Assembly (NCBI RefSeq): GCF_002077945.1
Contig: NZ_LVYD01000060.1
Span: 1 to 64,000, forward strand
DNA from: Niastella vici
GTDB lineage: Bacteria > Bacteroidota > Bacteroidia > Chitinophagales > Chitinophagaceae
Direction of reading: 5' to 3'
DNA: 64,000 bases
Position numbers and translations under genes: made by a program. Shown one piece after another: positions 43,801 to 53,412 of this stretch. The notes beneath the pieces were generated by a model. That model worked only from the letters and a program-made list of their open reading frames with translations, was not told the DNA's origin and did not search any database. Each line of letters opens with the position of its first letter. The first letter of the stretch is position 1.

Positions 43801-45618
43801 CGATGCATGTTTTTGGGCATCTTCTTCTGTATCGAATACTTTATTGCCTATCATTACAAAATCACCGGTTGAAGAAACGATGGCATACAGCCATTTAAGG
43901 TCCTGGGCCTGTTGGGTGACAACCGTTGATTCGCCTTCATTGATAAGGTCGTTCATTAACAGATCGGTTGACTCATACACGCTGTACAGGCTGGTGAAAG
44001 TGTAGGGCGAAAAACCGGCGAGCAGGGTAGCCGCGGGCTGTGCTGTGAAGACCGTTGTATCCCACGTGCTTTTATCAACGGGATAAGCCAGTACGGTGCC
44101 GGCAGGGCCCAGCCCATTGCCTGCGCCAAAACGCAGCAGTTTGTCCATCTCCGGTATACTGGTAATGTTATTCAAAAAATAAGTATGCTGCGACTGCGCA
44201 CTGACAGGATGTGCAAAGGAGAAAAGCTGGCGGACGTTCTGCAATTGGGAAAGGTAGTTGGCCAGCATTTGATCAAAGAACATCAGGTAGCCGCGCAGTT
44301 GCAGCATCTGGGCTTTACGCAGATCGCTGGCGTCGTCGGGGAGGTCGCCTTCGCCAATGCCGTAAACAGCCGGGAAATCGTGCATGATGGAATAATGTTC
44401 ACCCAGCTCAGGATGATATACACCTTGTGGAAGTGGGGCATCGAGGTAGGGCGAAGGCATTTTGTACAATATTTTCCCATTGTACAGCCAGCCCAGTTCC
44501 AACTGGGAATTGAATTTGTCCTGGTCAATAGTGACCGGTAACCCGTTCATGGTAAACTCAAAACCCGAGCAGGATAAAGAGAATACCGGTACATGGTTTT
44601 GCGGCAGATGGAAGATCCAGTCTGAGTTTGTTTTTCCATCGGTCGAAAGGCATTGTTTGCCACAGCTTCTGAATTTTAACCGCGAAACTTTTCTTACGCC
44701 TTCCACGTTAAAGATCTCGTGATAGATGTCGCTCGTATGGATCTCTTTTTTCAGCGTAATGGATTCCAGTTCGGCTGTGTCTATAAAGCCATGGCTTTGC
44801 TTGCTGAAAGGCCTTCCGGCAAAAGCTTCATCCATGGAATAGCCTTTGTTAAGCAGTTGATCTAACGTATAGAACCGGGGGGTGGGAGAAAAAAACGCCC
44901 GTAGCCGGTTGGCTACGTTCATATACACCTCTTCTGCGTTTGCTCCATTTTCAATTTCAATAGTGGCGCAAACCCCGGTTTCCAGTTTGCAGAGTATATA
45001 AATGTCGGCGAAATCTTCACAAAGGTTCCGGTGCGCCATCAACACTTTTCTCACTTCACCGGTTATCTGTTTAATGAATTGCTCTTTATCGGCTTCTTCA
45101 ATAGCCGGGTCCTCATTCTCAAAATCCCTGTCAACATCTTTTTCAGTTTCTATAAAAACATGATAAATGCCATTGAGGAATTGTTCGCAGGTACCGGTTG
45201 TATTCGGGTTGTTAGGCCGGCAAATGTCTTTTATATCCCGGGCCGGTTGTAGCCAGGCATTGCGAATACCGGGAATATCAATAAGCAGTTTGCGGTAGTC
45301 GTTTATGGTAAGTGGGTTGTTGGTGAGTATTTGGGCTGGGGTGAAAAAATTATCTTCCGGTTTGGGCGATGCCGGGTCTTTTGCCAGAATATCTGCCACC
45401 GGCAGGTTGGTGCGGTAACCCAGATCGAGCAGGGCGTAACAGAGTTCTTCAAAAATGGTGATGCCCGGATCGTGCAGGTTATGATCGCTCCAGATCTTAC
45501 CTGAGAGTTTTCCTAAGTAATCAATGCCTTCCGTACGCAGCCTGGTAAAGTCGAGGTAATCAGGAAAGCCTGCATTGTTCTTACTAATGGTGATCGCTTT
45601 TGTTGTATTGGCTGTCAT
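40804..45618 (-). CDS. eCIS baseplate wedge protein (Afp12-like), Cys-rich
   Basis: A 1604-residue protein. Its N-terminus has the baseplate-wedge signature S-D-H-N-L-H-D-P-G-I-T-I-F-E-E-L (residues 44-59) found in gpJ/Afp11/Afp12-type proteins. Length is well above that of Afp12. The last 120 residues hold an unusual number of cysteines (including C-V-D-C-Q-P-C) and end in a Lys/Glu/Pro tail encoded by three 12-bp repeats (40835-40870, GGTGCTTCCTTT type), then a run of Lys. These parts could be surface decoration or receptor-facing. Position after the Afp11-like gene and before the tape measure supports the call; a detailed domain assignment was not possible. Confidence 0.75.
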   Translation of the reverse strand: MTANTTKAITISKNNAGFPDYLDFTRLRTEGIDYLGKLSGKIWSDHNLHDPGITIFEELCYALLDLGYRTNLPVADILAKDPASPKPEDNFFTPAQILTNNPLTINDYRKLLIDIPGIRNAWLQPARDIKDICRPNNPNTTGTCEQFLNGIYHVFIETEKDVDRDFENEDPAIEEADKEQFIKQITGEVRKVLMAHRNLCEDFADIYILCKLETGVCATIEIENGANAEEVYMNVANRLRAFFSPTPRFYTLDQLLNKGYSMDEAFAGRPFSKQSHGFIDTAELESITLKKEIHTSDIYHEIFNVEGVRKVSRLKFRSCGKQCLSTDGKTNSDWIFHLPQNHVPVFSLSCSGFEFTMNGLPVTIDQDKFNSQLELGWLYNGKILYKMPSPYLDAPLPQGVYHPELGEHYSIMHDFPAVYGIGEGDLPDDASDLRKAQMLQLRGYLMFFDQMLANYLSQLQNVRQLFSFAHPVSAQSQHTYFLNNITSIPEMDKLLRFGAGNGLGPAGTVLAYPVDKSTWDTTVFTAQPAATLLAGFSPYTFTSLYSVYESTDLLMNDLINEGESTVVTQQAQDLKWLYAIVSSTGDFVMIGNKVFDTEEDAQKHASSVQYAGVFEKNYRSFITGGTQFTFDLELNLITYTDYLGILVEDEELYEKRRTGFLTHLLSRFAEQFTDFVIYNWKSAMGVTDIYAAEQYLLQYPDLSRNRGKAFNYQLDSLINYNVSGFEKKVKAIAGIYSGKKNYGCPFVVEPFDDTYFFDPLLKGGSNINKIADRDAGAAAERLGYVYRLVDKEHLPAFFSMPFTDKATALGSRHQLAALTRDLINQIPIVLFNQDLLIETNPGQYPFIIPVKNLGSIPGDLVLFQGIKIYNSKQEAIDAFNNNLIDVLTYGAATGSYGDYIIYDNQPATANTIVRIPAATQTTLENTWGAGWLNELIKVLSLYPFRKIDITSIPYAELYCKEYTAPAPGAADDPANIKYYFNLRLDDKLQGNWISTTHFETKEEAFEEFAFFQLLAGYAGNYFADCACTGSYDNGIIYHTYSFKLFIREVLAQSTDVFATIEDAWGPKGIEKFICAAQGEKAFWTYQRNKACFSFYGTCGQGSLQHPCQYDSEKEQEKALEALQEQAKAYIENNAWSFNGATGELFNKEGKPFARINLDKIPSQDRCDIFVRLAELILAGNKGNTTYTANGYLEHSFPNTQIVIRSTENKPQLTDEEKKQWIEAWEKELRTWACLFPIVRTKLKTNKGEPEQFKYCLEIKFPGYNDCGNDRKEKNNCTVAWKSTCCYATCYEALAALEPALKMLADKKNYRAVIYCEDNSYGIALHSFHPSIITSQKPAPQSDIIAINPQCYPTIKEDCQAVERAKRLINMQGMHLIEHILLRPFKEEDCRCRRKLAACGTDCDFPHWVQEDFGCAGKEINVCFKPGTDPYSFIATVFLPAWSKRFRDEKERLLFEQLLYREAPAHVLLRIIWLRPIDFCRLESTYFQWEKWMAGLTNCNVDFNACNFIDLLFSTYYECLPACVDCQPCKDPTPPKQTCWDEKDRVLRPLGFIDQINEIYCFEDYCGRKQGTGTAPTKEPVKQPKETPKEAPKEAPPKRKKKKDE

Positions 45619-45628
45619 TCCTGTTTAT

Positions 45629-48600
45629 TTAACCGATAATAATTGGTGGTGTTTCCCGGATGGGTACTGGTTTATGGTCGCAGCAATCTTCCTGGCGGCA
45701 TTTGCACCAGGTTTCGCAGCCGGGATCATCGATACAAACATCTACTGAGCCGGCAATGAGAATGCTTCTTGCCGTTATGGGTTGAACCACACCGGTGTTA
45801 CCGGCCACGCCGGCCGTTGGTTGTTTAAGGTCTTCATGCACCATGTGCAGTTCTATGATATAGTCGATATAATCCCTTGTTTCGAGGAAGCGGATAATAT
45901 CTGAACGGTAAACGGGTTGGCCGAATGACAATTTTTCGTACTCGCCAATGGCCCAGGGCGCCAGGAAATTCCTGATATCGGCCTGCAGCTTTTCTTTATA
46001 ATACACTTCATCTTTACCGGGTAATAATTTTACCCTAATGCAGAAATTCACCTTTTCATATCTTGGGTTCATCACTTTAAGCCGCACAAAAGGTGAAGTG
46101 ACCTTGCGCACCGTTTCTTCTATATTTTCCAACAGGCTTACCGGTACTTTCGGTTCATAAGACCCTGCTGCTTTTAGTTTGGTCATGTCGGGTATTACCG
46201 CTACCAGTACATAACCGGGCGCTATTGTGAAATCGTTGATGTATTCATTGGCGTTCAATCCATAGGTATGATTGATACATTTCGCTTTATAAACCGTTGG
46301 GAAATTTGCCAGTACAATGCGTTCGTAGTCGAATTTCTGAATGGCGCGATTCTTATGCCGCAGCAGTTCACTAACGCGTACATAAAAAAGTCCTTCCGTT
46401 TCCGGTTGCTGTCCGCCGAAAGATTCATAAGGCTGCGTGATCGTGGATACCGCAGAATCGGCTTCCTGCAGTTTGGCAATGGAGCCGGCCGGCAGGGCAG
46501 TGTTTAACCGCAGTTTATCGTTGGCTTCCTCATTGGTAAAGCTTACTTTAAGGGCCTGGGTATGCAAACCCACCAGTTCGCTTACTGAGGTTGTATGGCA
46601 GGGCATAGATACGCGCAGCCAGTGCAGTGAACCGGGCAAAATGGTGTTGTTCTTACTGATATTGCCGGGGATCGAAAATTTCACAATGCCCGAAGTGGTC
46701 AACCCGTTGGTTTCATCGTTCAGGACCTCAAACCCCGGCCGCATCAATTTCCACCGGTTATTTTCCAGGTAATACCATACAGGTTGTTCCCGTTCCGATT
46801 CCGAATCGGCAGTGGCTTCTGCAAACTGCATCAATAAACTGAGGTTGGCGCCGGGTGTAAGCGATTCCAGGCCAATATAAAGCGTTCCTTCATCACAGAT
46901 AGTGGGAAACAGCATGGCGCCCTGTTCCAGTTCTTCGGGTTTAAAACATCCTGTATACGGATACAGATGAATAAGGTCGATATCGTGTGCAGTAGCGGTG
47001 GCTGTGTAATCGAGGGTGAGCGACCGCATGATGGGCGTCCAGGGTTCGTTGGGAATAACGGCCTGGTATTTATCACTGCTGCTGATAATGCCTTTTATAA
47101 CATTGATCTGGTTTCGGAGGCTCACTACATCCACCTTCAGATTACCGCCCGGCGAGTTGGCTAAAATGTTCCTGATGGCATTGGCATTAGCGGTGGCTAT
47201 GCTGCCGGCAATACCAGCCCGGGCTGCAATGCCGCCGGGATCATTGATATCGGAACGTACGTTCTCGGCGAGCGTGGCCGAGGTGTTCACATTGCCTTCA
47301 ATAAGCGTGGTATCGAAGACCACCAGTGCATTGGCGCCATCGTAATAGATCGCATCTTCGATCTTTTCTTTAGGTAACTTTCCCAGCGCCATCATTTGCC
47401 TGGCCAGTACATAAGAATATACTTTATGACAAAAGTCCTGTACCTGCAGGTTGAACCTGATAAAACCATCCCGCGTGCTCACTTCATAACGGTCGAGCCT
47501 GTCTTTATTTATTTTATAGCGTTGCGCAAGGGGGAAGAATTCTTTTTTCAGGTAGATGGTTTGCTGCCCTGGGATGGCGCTGCAGAGAACAAAATTATTA
47601 TGGGTAAAGAGCCGGCGGTCGTTGTAAGGCTGGCCCTTAATGGTTACCGTTGTAGTGGCGGGGTTGGCGTGTACCAGTTCCTTTTTCCAGTCGCCATCTT
47701 CCAGTACGGCAATATTTATAAGGAAGCGATTGGGGTCGAGCCCGTCCTTTAAATAGCCTTTATAGTAGTCTGCGAAATTACCCGGGAGGTCTTTCCAGTC
47801 AATATGTAAATAAATACGGTCCCACTGCTTTAACAACATCTCCTTGCTTCCGAGGTAAAAGTTAGGCCCTATAAGATTGGCATTACCCAGTGCATTCAAT
47901 GCAGGAAGCGGTTTCTTGATGTCGAAATCAATAACCTCGGGCCGGGTGCCAAACGGGTAAACCGGCGTGTTCACGTTCTGCAGGCTTTCGTCGTTTTGCA
48001 CCACAAAGTTCTTCAATCCACAAACCTCTACATCTATTTTGCTGTCACTGCCGGCTTTTACATCGCGGAAGAAATGATAAAGAGAAACCTTCTGTGTTTT
48101 GTTTTCAAAAGGCCTTTCACAACAAGTGGTGGTAGTATCGCGGCAAAGGTCGGCCAGGGTCTCAATTTTGATCTTGTCGTCGAGCTCGATCTTTACCAGT
48201 GGTAATTCGGTTTGCAGGTCTTCTTTTAACAGACCGGCATTGTAAAAGGTTATTTTGTCCTGTTCGGGAAGAATGGTTGAAATAATTTCCAGTACAAATT
48301 CTCCCGTGGAGGCATTGAAATTTTTTAGATTGATGGCCAGGTTTTGGTCTTCGGGTTTCACCCAACCTTTTTCACCACTGAATAGGGGTTGCAGCGCTTT
48401 CCGGGGGTACACCAGGTCTTTTAGGATACCCTGTTCTACCGGAGTGAATTTGGTGGTGTATTCAGCGGCAGTGATCGTGATCTCGAACAGGTATTCCTCG
48501 CGGCCGCAGTAGCAAAGGTCTATGTCTTCTTTTTCGCCCAGGTCGGGATTGGCCTGCCCCGGTCGTTTATATTTTACCAGCAGCAGGTCTTCCAGTTTTT

Positions 48601-50194
48601 TGCGCAGGTCATTCGGGATGCCTTTTTTTACCAGTGCTGCAATGATGGGCCTGTTGATGTAATAATAGGTTTGTTTTAAGATGGCCTGCACCTGTTTGAA
48701 AAATGCCAGCGAGGGAAAGCCGGGCGTACAGGTACCGGTAGCAAGGGTGGGTATTACTACTGCTCCCTGCGTTGAACGGTCGTCGCAACAGGGATTGGCG
48801 GTGGGCTTTTCGGGTTGTTGCGTGGCGCAATAATTATTGATGACCTTACAGGGCAGGGTAATATGGATCTTCCGGTTGCCTTCCTGCAAATACAAAATGG
48901 GTGAGGCCAGCACAAAACCTAAACGCGCGTTGGGGTAGGGGTACAGAAAATTATTTTCGGGATCGCGGTATTTACTCCATTTAGCCCCTAACGTTTCTCT
49001 TGAAGCTGGCTCGTCAAAAGGTTTGTCAACGCCATCGGCCATGGTGGCATCGGGCGCCATATACACGCCTTCAACAACAGAGAAGGTGTCACATTCTTTA
49101 CGAACAGGATAGCGAACAGGCGCAGGTTGTAAGAAAAGGGTGCGCTGTTCTTTTACCTTTGCTGTATTTACAACGATCTCTTCACCGGAAGCAAAAATGA
49201 TATCTGCTTTGTTGGCATCCTTTCCGTCCTTAAAAGCCAGCCCTTTCTTAAGCAGGTATTTGTTGAGTTGTTTTTGAATTTCTATTACCAGGTAAGCGTG
49301 ATCGGGTTGGGCTGGTTTGGGTTTTAATTGCAGCACCTGTTTGTAAAAATAATCGAGGTGCTTTTTGGCAAAACCGTTCAGGTCGGTTTGCAAATAGTTG
49401 AACAGCTTTATGAAGGCGAAAATAATGGCCAAATGCGGCGGATGATTTTCCTGCAGTTCTTTCTCTAAGGGAATAAGACTTGCTTCCAACCCCATTTCTG
49501 CCGATGCGGAGAATAGTTTCAATGCATCGCGCATGGTTTGGATGAGCCTGTAAACATTATTATACAGGCCGGTGAGTCTTTTATAATAAGTGCCACCTGC
49601 CAGCAGGTAGCTGGTATCTTCTTTTGTAAGATCGCTGGCCGACAGCATCCATTCCGGATGGCTGGCAAATGAGGTAAAATCCAATGCCTGCGTTCCAAAC
49701 TTATTGGTGGCGGCATTGGCATAAGCAATCAACAGCTTTAAGGAATTGCCCAGTTTGTCTTTCATCAGCTTCTCCATCACCGGTTCCAGCGCCGTATGCT
49801 GGCCGGCGATCTGCAGGTGCCACTGGTCTATCTTTTTGAAAAGAACATACAGCGAGCGCAAGAGCAGGTACAGACCGCCCTTTGACGGTTTTTTTAAAAA
49901 CCTTTTTTTGTATGACTCGAATTTTTCTTCTGCTTCTTTGCTGTCGTATTTGGCAATGCCGGCGAGCATAAATGGCAAACTGGTAGAAAAGAATGCCTGC
50001 CAGTCGCTTATTTTCAGGTGTTCATCGTAGTACTGAACATGTCTGCTGAGTTGAACAAAAAAATCGAGGAGATCGGCCAGCGACCGGTTGTCGATGGTTG
50101 TTTTGCTCGATAGCAAATCCGGATCGATCCTGTTCCGTTGGCTGGTGCCCGGGTCGTTTTTGAAGGGATGTATAAGATTCTTACAATCGATCAT
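45629..50194 (-). CDS. eCIS baseplate J-like protein (Afp11-like)
   Basis: A 1521-residue baseplate protein. The C-terminal third shows the baseplate J/gp47 pattern: E-L-L-R-H-K-N-R-A-I-Q-K-F-D-Y-E, N-x-x-Y-E-K-V-N-F-C-I-R-V-K, and S-F-G-Q-P-V-Y-R-S-D-I-I. In phage and Afp these proteins join baseplate wedges around the spike. It is longer than Afp11 because of a large N-terminal part of unknown fold. The C-terminus is Cys-rich, with six cysteines between 1487 and 1505 (C-I-D-D-P-G-C-E-T-W-C-K-C then C-C). It follows the gp25 gene by 12 bases and precedes the Afp12-like gene by 10. Confidence 0.78.
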   Translation of the reverse strand: MIDCKNLIHPFKNDPGTSQRNRIDPDLLSSKTTIDNRSLADLLDFFVQLSRHVQYYDEHLKISDWQAFFSTSLPFMLAGIAKYDSKEAEEKFESYKKRFLKKPSKGGLYLLLRSLYVLFKKIDQWHLQIAGQHTALEPVMEKLMKDKLGNSLKLLIAYANAATNKFGTQALDFTSFASHPEWMLSASDLTKEDTSYLLAGGTYYKRLTGLYNNVYRLIQTMRDALKLFSASAEMGLEASLIPLEKELQENHPPHLAIIFAFIKLFNYLQTDLNGFAKKHLDYFYKQVLQLKPKPAQPDHAYLVIEIQKQLNKYLLKKGLAFKDGKDANKADIIFASGEEIVVNTAKVKEQRTLFLQPAPVRYPVRKECDTFSVVEGVYMAPDATMADGVDKPFDEPASRETLGAKWSKYRDPENNFLYPYPNARLGFVLASPILYLQEGNRKIHITLPCKVINNYCATQQPEKPTANPCCDDRSTQGAVVIPTLATGTCTPGFPSLAFFKQVQAILKQTYYYINRPIIAALVKKGIPNDLRKKLEDLLLVKYKRPGQANPDLGEKEDIDLCYCGREEYLFEITITAAEYTTKFTPVEQGILKDLVYPRKALQPLFSGEKGWVKPEDQNLAINLKNFNASTGEFVLEIISTILPEQDKITFYNAGLLKEDLQTELPLVKIELDDKIKIETLADLCRDTTTTCCERPFENKTQKVSLYHFFRDVKAGSDSKIDVEVCGLKNFVVQNDESLQNVNTPVYPFGTRPEVIDFDIKKPLPALNALGNANLIGPNFYLGSKEMLLKQWDRIYLHIDWKDLPGNFADYYKGYLKDGLDPNRFLINIAVLEDGDWKKELVHANPATTTVTIKGQPYNDRRLFTHNNFVLCSAIPGQQTIYLKKEFFPLAQRYKINKDRLDRYEVSTRDGFIRFNLQVQDFCHKVYSYVLARQMMALGKLPKEKIEDAIYYDGANALVVFDTTLIEGNVNTSATLAENVRSDINDPGGIAARAGIAGSIATANANAIRNILANSPGGNLKVDVVSLRNQINVIKGIISSSDKYQAVIPNEPWTPIMRSLTLDYTATATAHDIDLIHLYPYTGCFKPEELEQGAMLFPTICDEGTLYIGLESLTPGANLSLLMQFAEATADSESEREQPVWYYLENNRWKLMRPGFEVLNDETNGLTTSGIVKFSIPGNISKNNTILPGSLHWLRVSMPCHTTSVSELVGLHTQALKVSFTNEEANDKLRLNTALPAGSIAKLQEADSAVSTITQPYESFGGQQPETEGLFYVRVSELLRHKNRAIQKFDYERIVLANFPTVYKAKCINHTYGLNANEYINDFTIAPGYVLVAVIPDMTKLKAAGSYEPKVPVSLLENIEETVRKVTSPFVRLKVMNPRYEKVNFCIRVKLLPGKDEVYYKEKLQADIRNFLAPWAIGEYEKLSFGQPVYRSDIIRFLETRDYIDYIIELHMVHEDLKQPTAGVAGNTGVVQPITARSILIAGSVDVCIDDPGCETWCKCRQEDCCDHKPVPIRETPPIIIG

Positions 50195-50206
50195 GGCCTT
50201 AGTTCA

Positions 50207-50632
50207 TTAAATGGGTTTTACTGCTTCATTCACGTAGAAGGGATACACATAATTAAATCGTGAGTTCGTTCCCGGAATGCTGTAAGTGATGTTTATCAAA
50301 AATCTGCCTTCCAGATTGTCGGCTGAACCTTCGCTGGTTACATCGAGCTGTTCTACCACTATCCTTGGTTCGTAATAGAGGATAGAATTGGCAACACGTT
50401 CTTTTATATAACCGATAGTGGTGCTGTTCAAACTTTCGAATACATAGTCGTTCAAATTGCAACCGTAATCGGGCTGCATTACCCGCTCACCCAGCGAGGT
50501 AGACAGCAGGATGTTCAAACTTTGCCTGATGTCTTCTTCATCGCTCACCATGTCAACAGTGCCGGTCACTTTGCTGAATGTGGGCGGGAAGGCCCATCCT
50601 TTTCCTAAAAAGCTGTTGTTGCTATTTTCCAT
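50207..50632 (-). CDS. GPW/gp25-family baseplate protein (Afp9-like)
   Basis: A 141-residue protein of the gp25/GPW lysozyme-fold family (PF04965), which joins sheath and baseplate in T4, T6SS and eCIS particles. Typical segments are D-I-R-Q-S-L-N-I-L-L-S-T-S-L-G-E-R-V-M, P-D-Y-G-C-N-L-N-D-Y-V-F-E and E-P-R-I-V-V-E-Q-L-D-V. The start lies one base past the PAAR gene stop, so the two are translationally coupled. Confidence 0.92.
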   Translation of the reverse strand: MENSNNSFLGKGWAFPPTFSKVTGTVDMVSDEEDIRQSLNILLSTSLGERVMQPDYGCNLNDYVFESLNSTTIGYIKERVANSILYYEPRIVVEQLDVTSEGSADNLEGRFLINITYSIPGTNSRFNYVYPFYVNEAVKPI

Positions 50633-50633
50633 A

Positions 50634-50930
50634 TTATCCTCCTATTAAAACGGTTGGGTTGCCAGCTACTATTACCCCGCCATGTGCGGTAAGATCGCCC
50701 TGCCTGGCTGCGGGCTTGCCACCGATGAGTACGGTTGTGGAGCCCTGCACAATGATATCGGGCGGGCCCGTGCATACGAGCATGTCGCCGACAACCGCCG
50801 CTGGCATACCGCCGATGAGTACGGTAGCCACGCCGGGACCCGTAACCGGCCCGCCCACATGGGGCACGCCGCCGGGGTTCACGAGGGGGCAGGTGTGCAG
50901 GTCTGTTATTCTGGCTGCTGATGGCATCAA
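50634..50930 (-). CDS. PAAR-domain spike tip (Afp10-like)
   Basis: A 98-residue PAAR protein (PF05488-like). It sharpens the spike and can anchor effectors. Repeated V-L-I-G-G-x-P-A-A turns, D-L-x-x-x-G and the metal-binding His/Cys residues (H-T-C and H-G-G) are present; no extra C-terminal effector domain is attached. Its start overlaps the stop of the VgrG-like gene by four bases. Confidence 0.92.
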   Translation of the reverse strand: MMPSAARITDLHTCPLVNPGGVPHVGGPVTGPGVATVLIGGMPAAVVGDMLVCTGPPDIIVQGSTTVLIGGKPAARQGDLTAHGGVIVAGNPTVLIGG

Positions 50931-52702
50931 TTTATTTTTATGAGTGATCCTTTTATTTCTGCAATACCCGAGGCCGTTAGCCCCACCATGGCGCCATCCA
51001 TACTTACCGATCCGTCGGCTTTTATGCCCAATGTGGCGCCGCCGATAGAAAGGGACGCGCCTGCCTTCAGCGTAAGGTTAACCCCTGCTTCTATATCTAT
51101 ATTTTGCGGACTGCTTAGTTTTACGCCTGAGCTGTTCAAAGAAAATTTGTTGTCGTTCTGGTCTTTGATCTCTATTGTTTTTGCTGCTTCATCCAATTTT
51201 ATACTGTTGCCGGCAGGCGTATCGATGGTAATGGTTTTTGTGCCGTCATTAAAGTGAATGCGCATTTTACTTCGGGTGAATATGCCCTTTTCATCGTTCT
51301 GGTCCGAGGCGCTTAACGGCGCTTTTTTCGCACTGCTGTTGAGCATGCCCAACACCACCGCATCGTTGGGGTCGTCATTGATAAACCCAACGATCACTTC
51401 GTCGTCCTGTTCGGGTCTGAAAAAAGTGCCTCTTTCAGAACCGGCGTCTAAACAGGCTACCCGCGACCAAATGCCATTGGCCTTGTTATCGATCGTTGGA
51501 ATTTTTACCAGTATCCTGTCTTCTCCATCGGGGTCAGTTGCCAGGTGCACTACTTTACCGATCTGCAAACCGCGGATGCCACCCACCAAACCGGCTGCCG
51601 GTTCATCATTGATGTCTTTATAGATCTTTGCATAGGCTTCGGGGTCGAGGCCAAACTGAATATTGGTTTCCCAGGAGCCATTGCCGATATCATGTTTCAC
51701 CGCGGTAACGAAGACATTCCCATTATACCGGTCGCCCACACCATCGAGCTTGAGCATATCGCCGGGTTTAATGCCTGAAAACCCGGTAACCTTTACGCGG
51801 CCGCGGATCTTTGCCAGCCGGCTTCGCATCATTACGCCATCTGCCCACAACTTTAACTCCTGCTCGGTCTTATAACCACTGTGGTGTAATTCAAATTCGT
51901 TGAGGTCAATGGTATCGGCCAGTTGAGCGCCGGCCAGGTTGCCGGGTTGGTTAATGTCTTTTGCTTCTTCCGTATCGGCAGTGAATAATTTCTGGTTCGT
52001 ATAATCCCAGGCAGTGGCCTTTACCTGCTTCCACTGGTTGCGGGCATCCATCTCGGCTTCAAACTCCATGATTGAAGTTCCGTAGCTGGCCTGCAGTACG
52101 GGTTCTGCACCGGTTGCCGGTGTAAAGGTTTTGATCTTCCCATCTTCAACCGTTACCAGCGTGCCACTGCTTTCGGCTCGCAGCAGCAGAAAATCCCAGT
52201 CGGTAATATGATGCTGCACCAGCTCTTTGTGTGTGATGTTGGTTTCTTTTGCTTCTACTGCCAAACCATTATAGGCTTTCACCAGTTCTTCGATGGCCTG
52301 GCTGTCTTTTACTTTTTCAAAATATTTACTCTTTCTTCCCATGGTCATCTTCACCGCTTCATCCCGGCATTCAACCAGCAACTGCGAGTTGCCATTGGGT
52401 TTTACCTGGATGCCCTGTTTGGTGATAATGCCTTTGAACACCTGTTTGTTATTACCGTCGTACCCCAGTTTGATCACAATTTTTTTGCCGGGAATGAATT
52501 CATTGCCATTGCTGAGCTCGAAAGTTTTTGCGGCGGCATCGCCATCCCTCAGGGTAAACCGTACCAACGGGATGCGGTTTATTTCCCTGATCGCCGTGAG
52601 CATGGTCAACTGGTACGAAGCATTCATGGCCTGCCCATCTATGAGGATATCATATGTGGACACATCATGTTTTGAAGGATTGGGAATGATGAGCTCCTGC
52701 AT
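50927..52702 (-). CDS. VgrG-like spike protein (Afp8-like)
   Basis: A 591-residue central spike. The N-terminal part (about 1-350) is a gpD-like hub domain. A gpV/gp5-type OB fold (about 375-460) contains G-E-D-R-I-L-V-K-I-P and D-E-V-I-V-G-F-I-N-D-D-P. The C-terminus (about 480-591) is a repetitive beta-helix needle with S-I-K-L-D, S-V-S-M-D-G and L-T-L-K-A-G-A-S-L-S-I-G. The PAAR tip gene follows with a four-base overlap, and the LysM gene precedes with its stop codon sharing one base with this start. Confidence 0.9.
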   Translation of the reverse strand: MQELIIPNPSKHDVSTYDILIDGQAMNASYQLTMLTAIREINRIPLVRFTLRDGDAAAKTFELSNGNEFIPGKKIVIKLGYDGNNKQVFKGIITKQGIQVKPNGNSQLLVECRDEAVKMTMGRKSKYFEKVKDSQAIEELVKAYNGLAVEAKETNITHKELVQHHITDWDFLLLRAESSGTLVTVEDGKIKTFTPATGAEPVLQASYGTSIMEFEAEMDARNQWKQVKATAWDYTNQKLFTADTEEAKDINQPGNLAGAQLADTIDLNEFELHHSGYKTEQELKLWADGVMMRSRLAKIRGRVKVTGFSGIKPGDMLKLDGVGDRYNGNVFVTAVKHDIGNGSWETNIQFGLDPEAYAKIYKDINDEPAAGLVGGIRGLQIGKVVHLATDPDGEDRILVKIPTIDNKANGIWSRVACLDAGSERGTFFRPEQDDEVIVGFINDDPNDAVVLGMLNSSAKKAPLSASDQNDEKGIFTRSKMRIHFNDGTKTITIDTPAGNSIKLDEAAKTIEIKDQNDNKFSLNSSGVKLSSPQNIDIEAGVNLTLKAGASLSIGGATLGIKADGSVSMDGAMVGLTASGIAEIKGSLIKIN

Positions 52703-53412
52703 CAGTGTTCGTTTTTGTCGAATGGTGGAAAATTCAATTGAATGGCCGGTTTGATCTTTCTGATACTGGTGAGTTGATTCACTTTTGCCACCTGCATCAC
52801 ATATTTGGGATCGTTGTAGATACTGTAGGTCAGCCGGTCGAGCCGGTCGCCCTGCACTACGATCCTTGAATGGGTGAGGTCGGGTGACGATGCCCTTGAT
52901 TCGGCCAGCAATTGTTCGCGCGACTTATGTGCAATAAAGGTAGCGGTGACCTTTACCCGCAGGGGCGAACCATCCGGTTCAAACAACGTGTAATTGAGGT
53001 CGAGGTTGCCCAATACACATTTGAAATTCATATCAGAGCCCCACATGACTATTAAGAACCGCGGGCGATGGATCTTGCCATCGAAATTATACACGCAATT
53101 TTTAAGGTCCTCTATCTGGTCATGCACCGGCTTTTTTTTGTAATCACTGTTTTCGCCCCCATAGCCTTCCATAGTGCGGGTGCCATCGAGAATGAACTCG
53201 AGCCGCAATTGCTCGGGTTCAGTACCCTTGTACTTGGCTTCGGTGCCGGCATTGCCATGCCCGCCCGAGGTATCAGCATTCACTTTCAGTGTTTGCATGA
53301 ATGACTCAGGATTGATGGGCGTACTGAAAGCCTTTGACGGATCTTCGTTCTTGAAATCGCGCTGTTCAAATGAACGGATCACCAGTTTCTCCAGTTTTTT
53401 TCTATCGCTCAT
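52702..53412 (-). CDS. LysM-containing hub/adaptor protein (Afp7-like)
   Basis: A 236-residue protein ending in a LysM-type domain (about 175-225, V-Q-G-D-R-L-D-R-L-T-Y-S-I-Y-N-D-P). In eCIS and T4-like particles (gp53) this protein links tube initiator and baseplate rather than binding peptidoglycan. The N-terminal part has no separate domain I can name. It overlaps the DUF5908 gene by 11 bases and the VgrG-like gene by one. Confidence 0.85.
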   Translation of the reverse strand: MSDRKKLEKLVIRSFEQRDFKNEDPSKAFSTPINPESFMQTLKVNADTSGGHGNAGTEAKYKGTEPEQLRLEFILDGTRTMEGYGGENSDYKKKPVHDQIEDLKNCVYNFDGKIHRPRFLIVMWGSDMNFKCVLGNLDLNYTLFEPDGSPLRVKVTATFIAHKSREQLLAESRASSPDLTHSRIVVQGDRLDRLTYSIYNDPKYVMQVAKVNQLTSIRKIKPAIQLNFPPFDKNEH

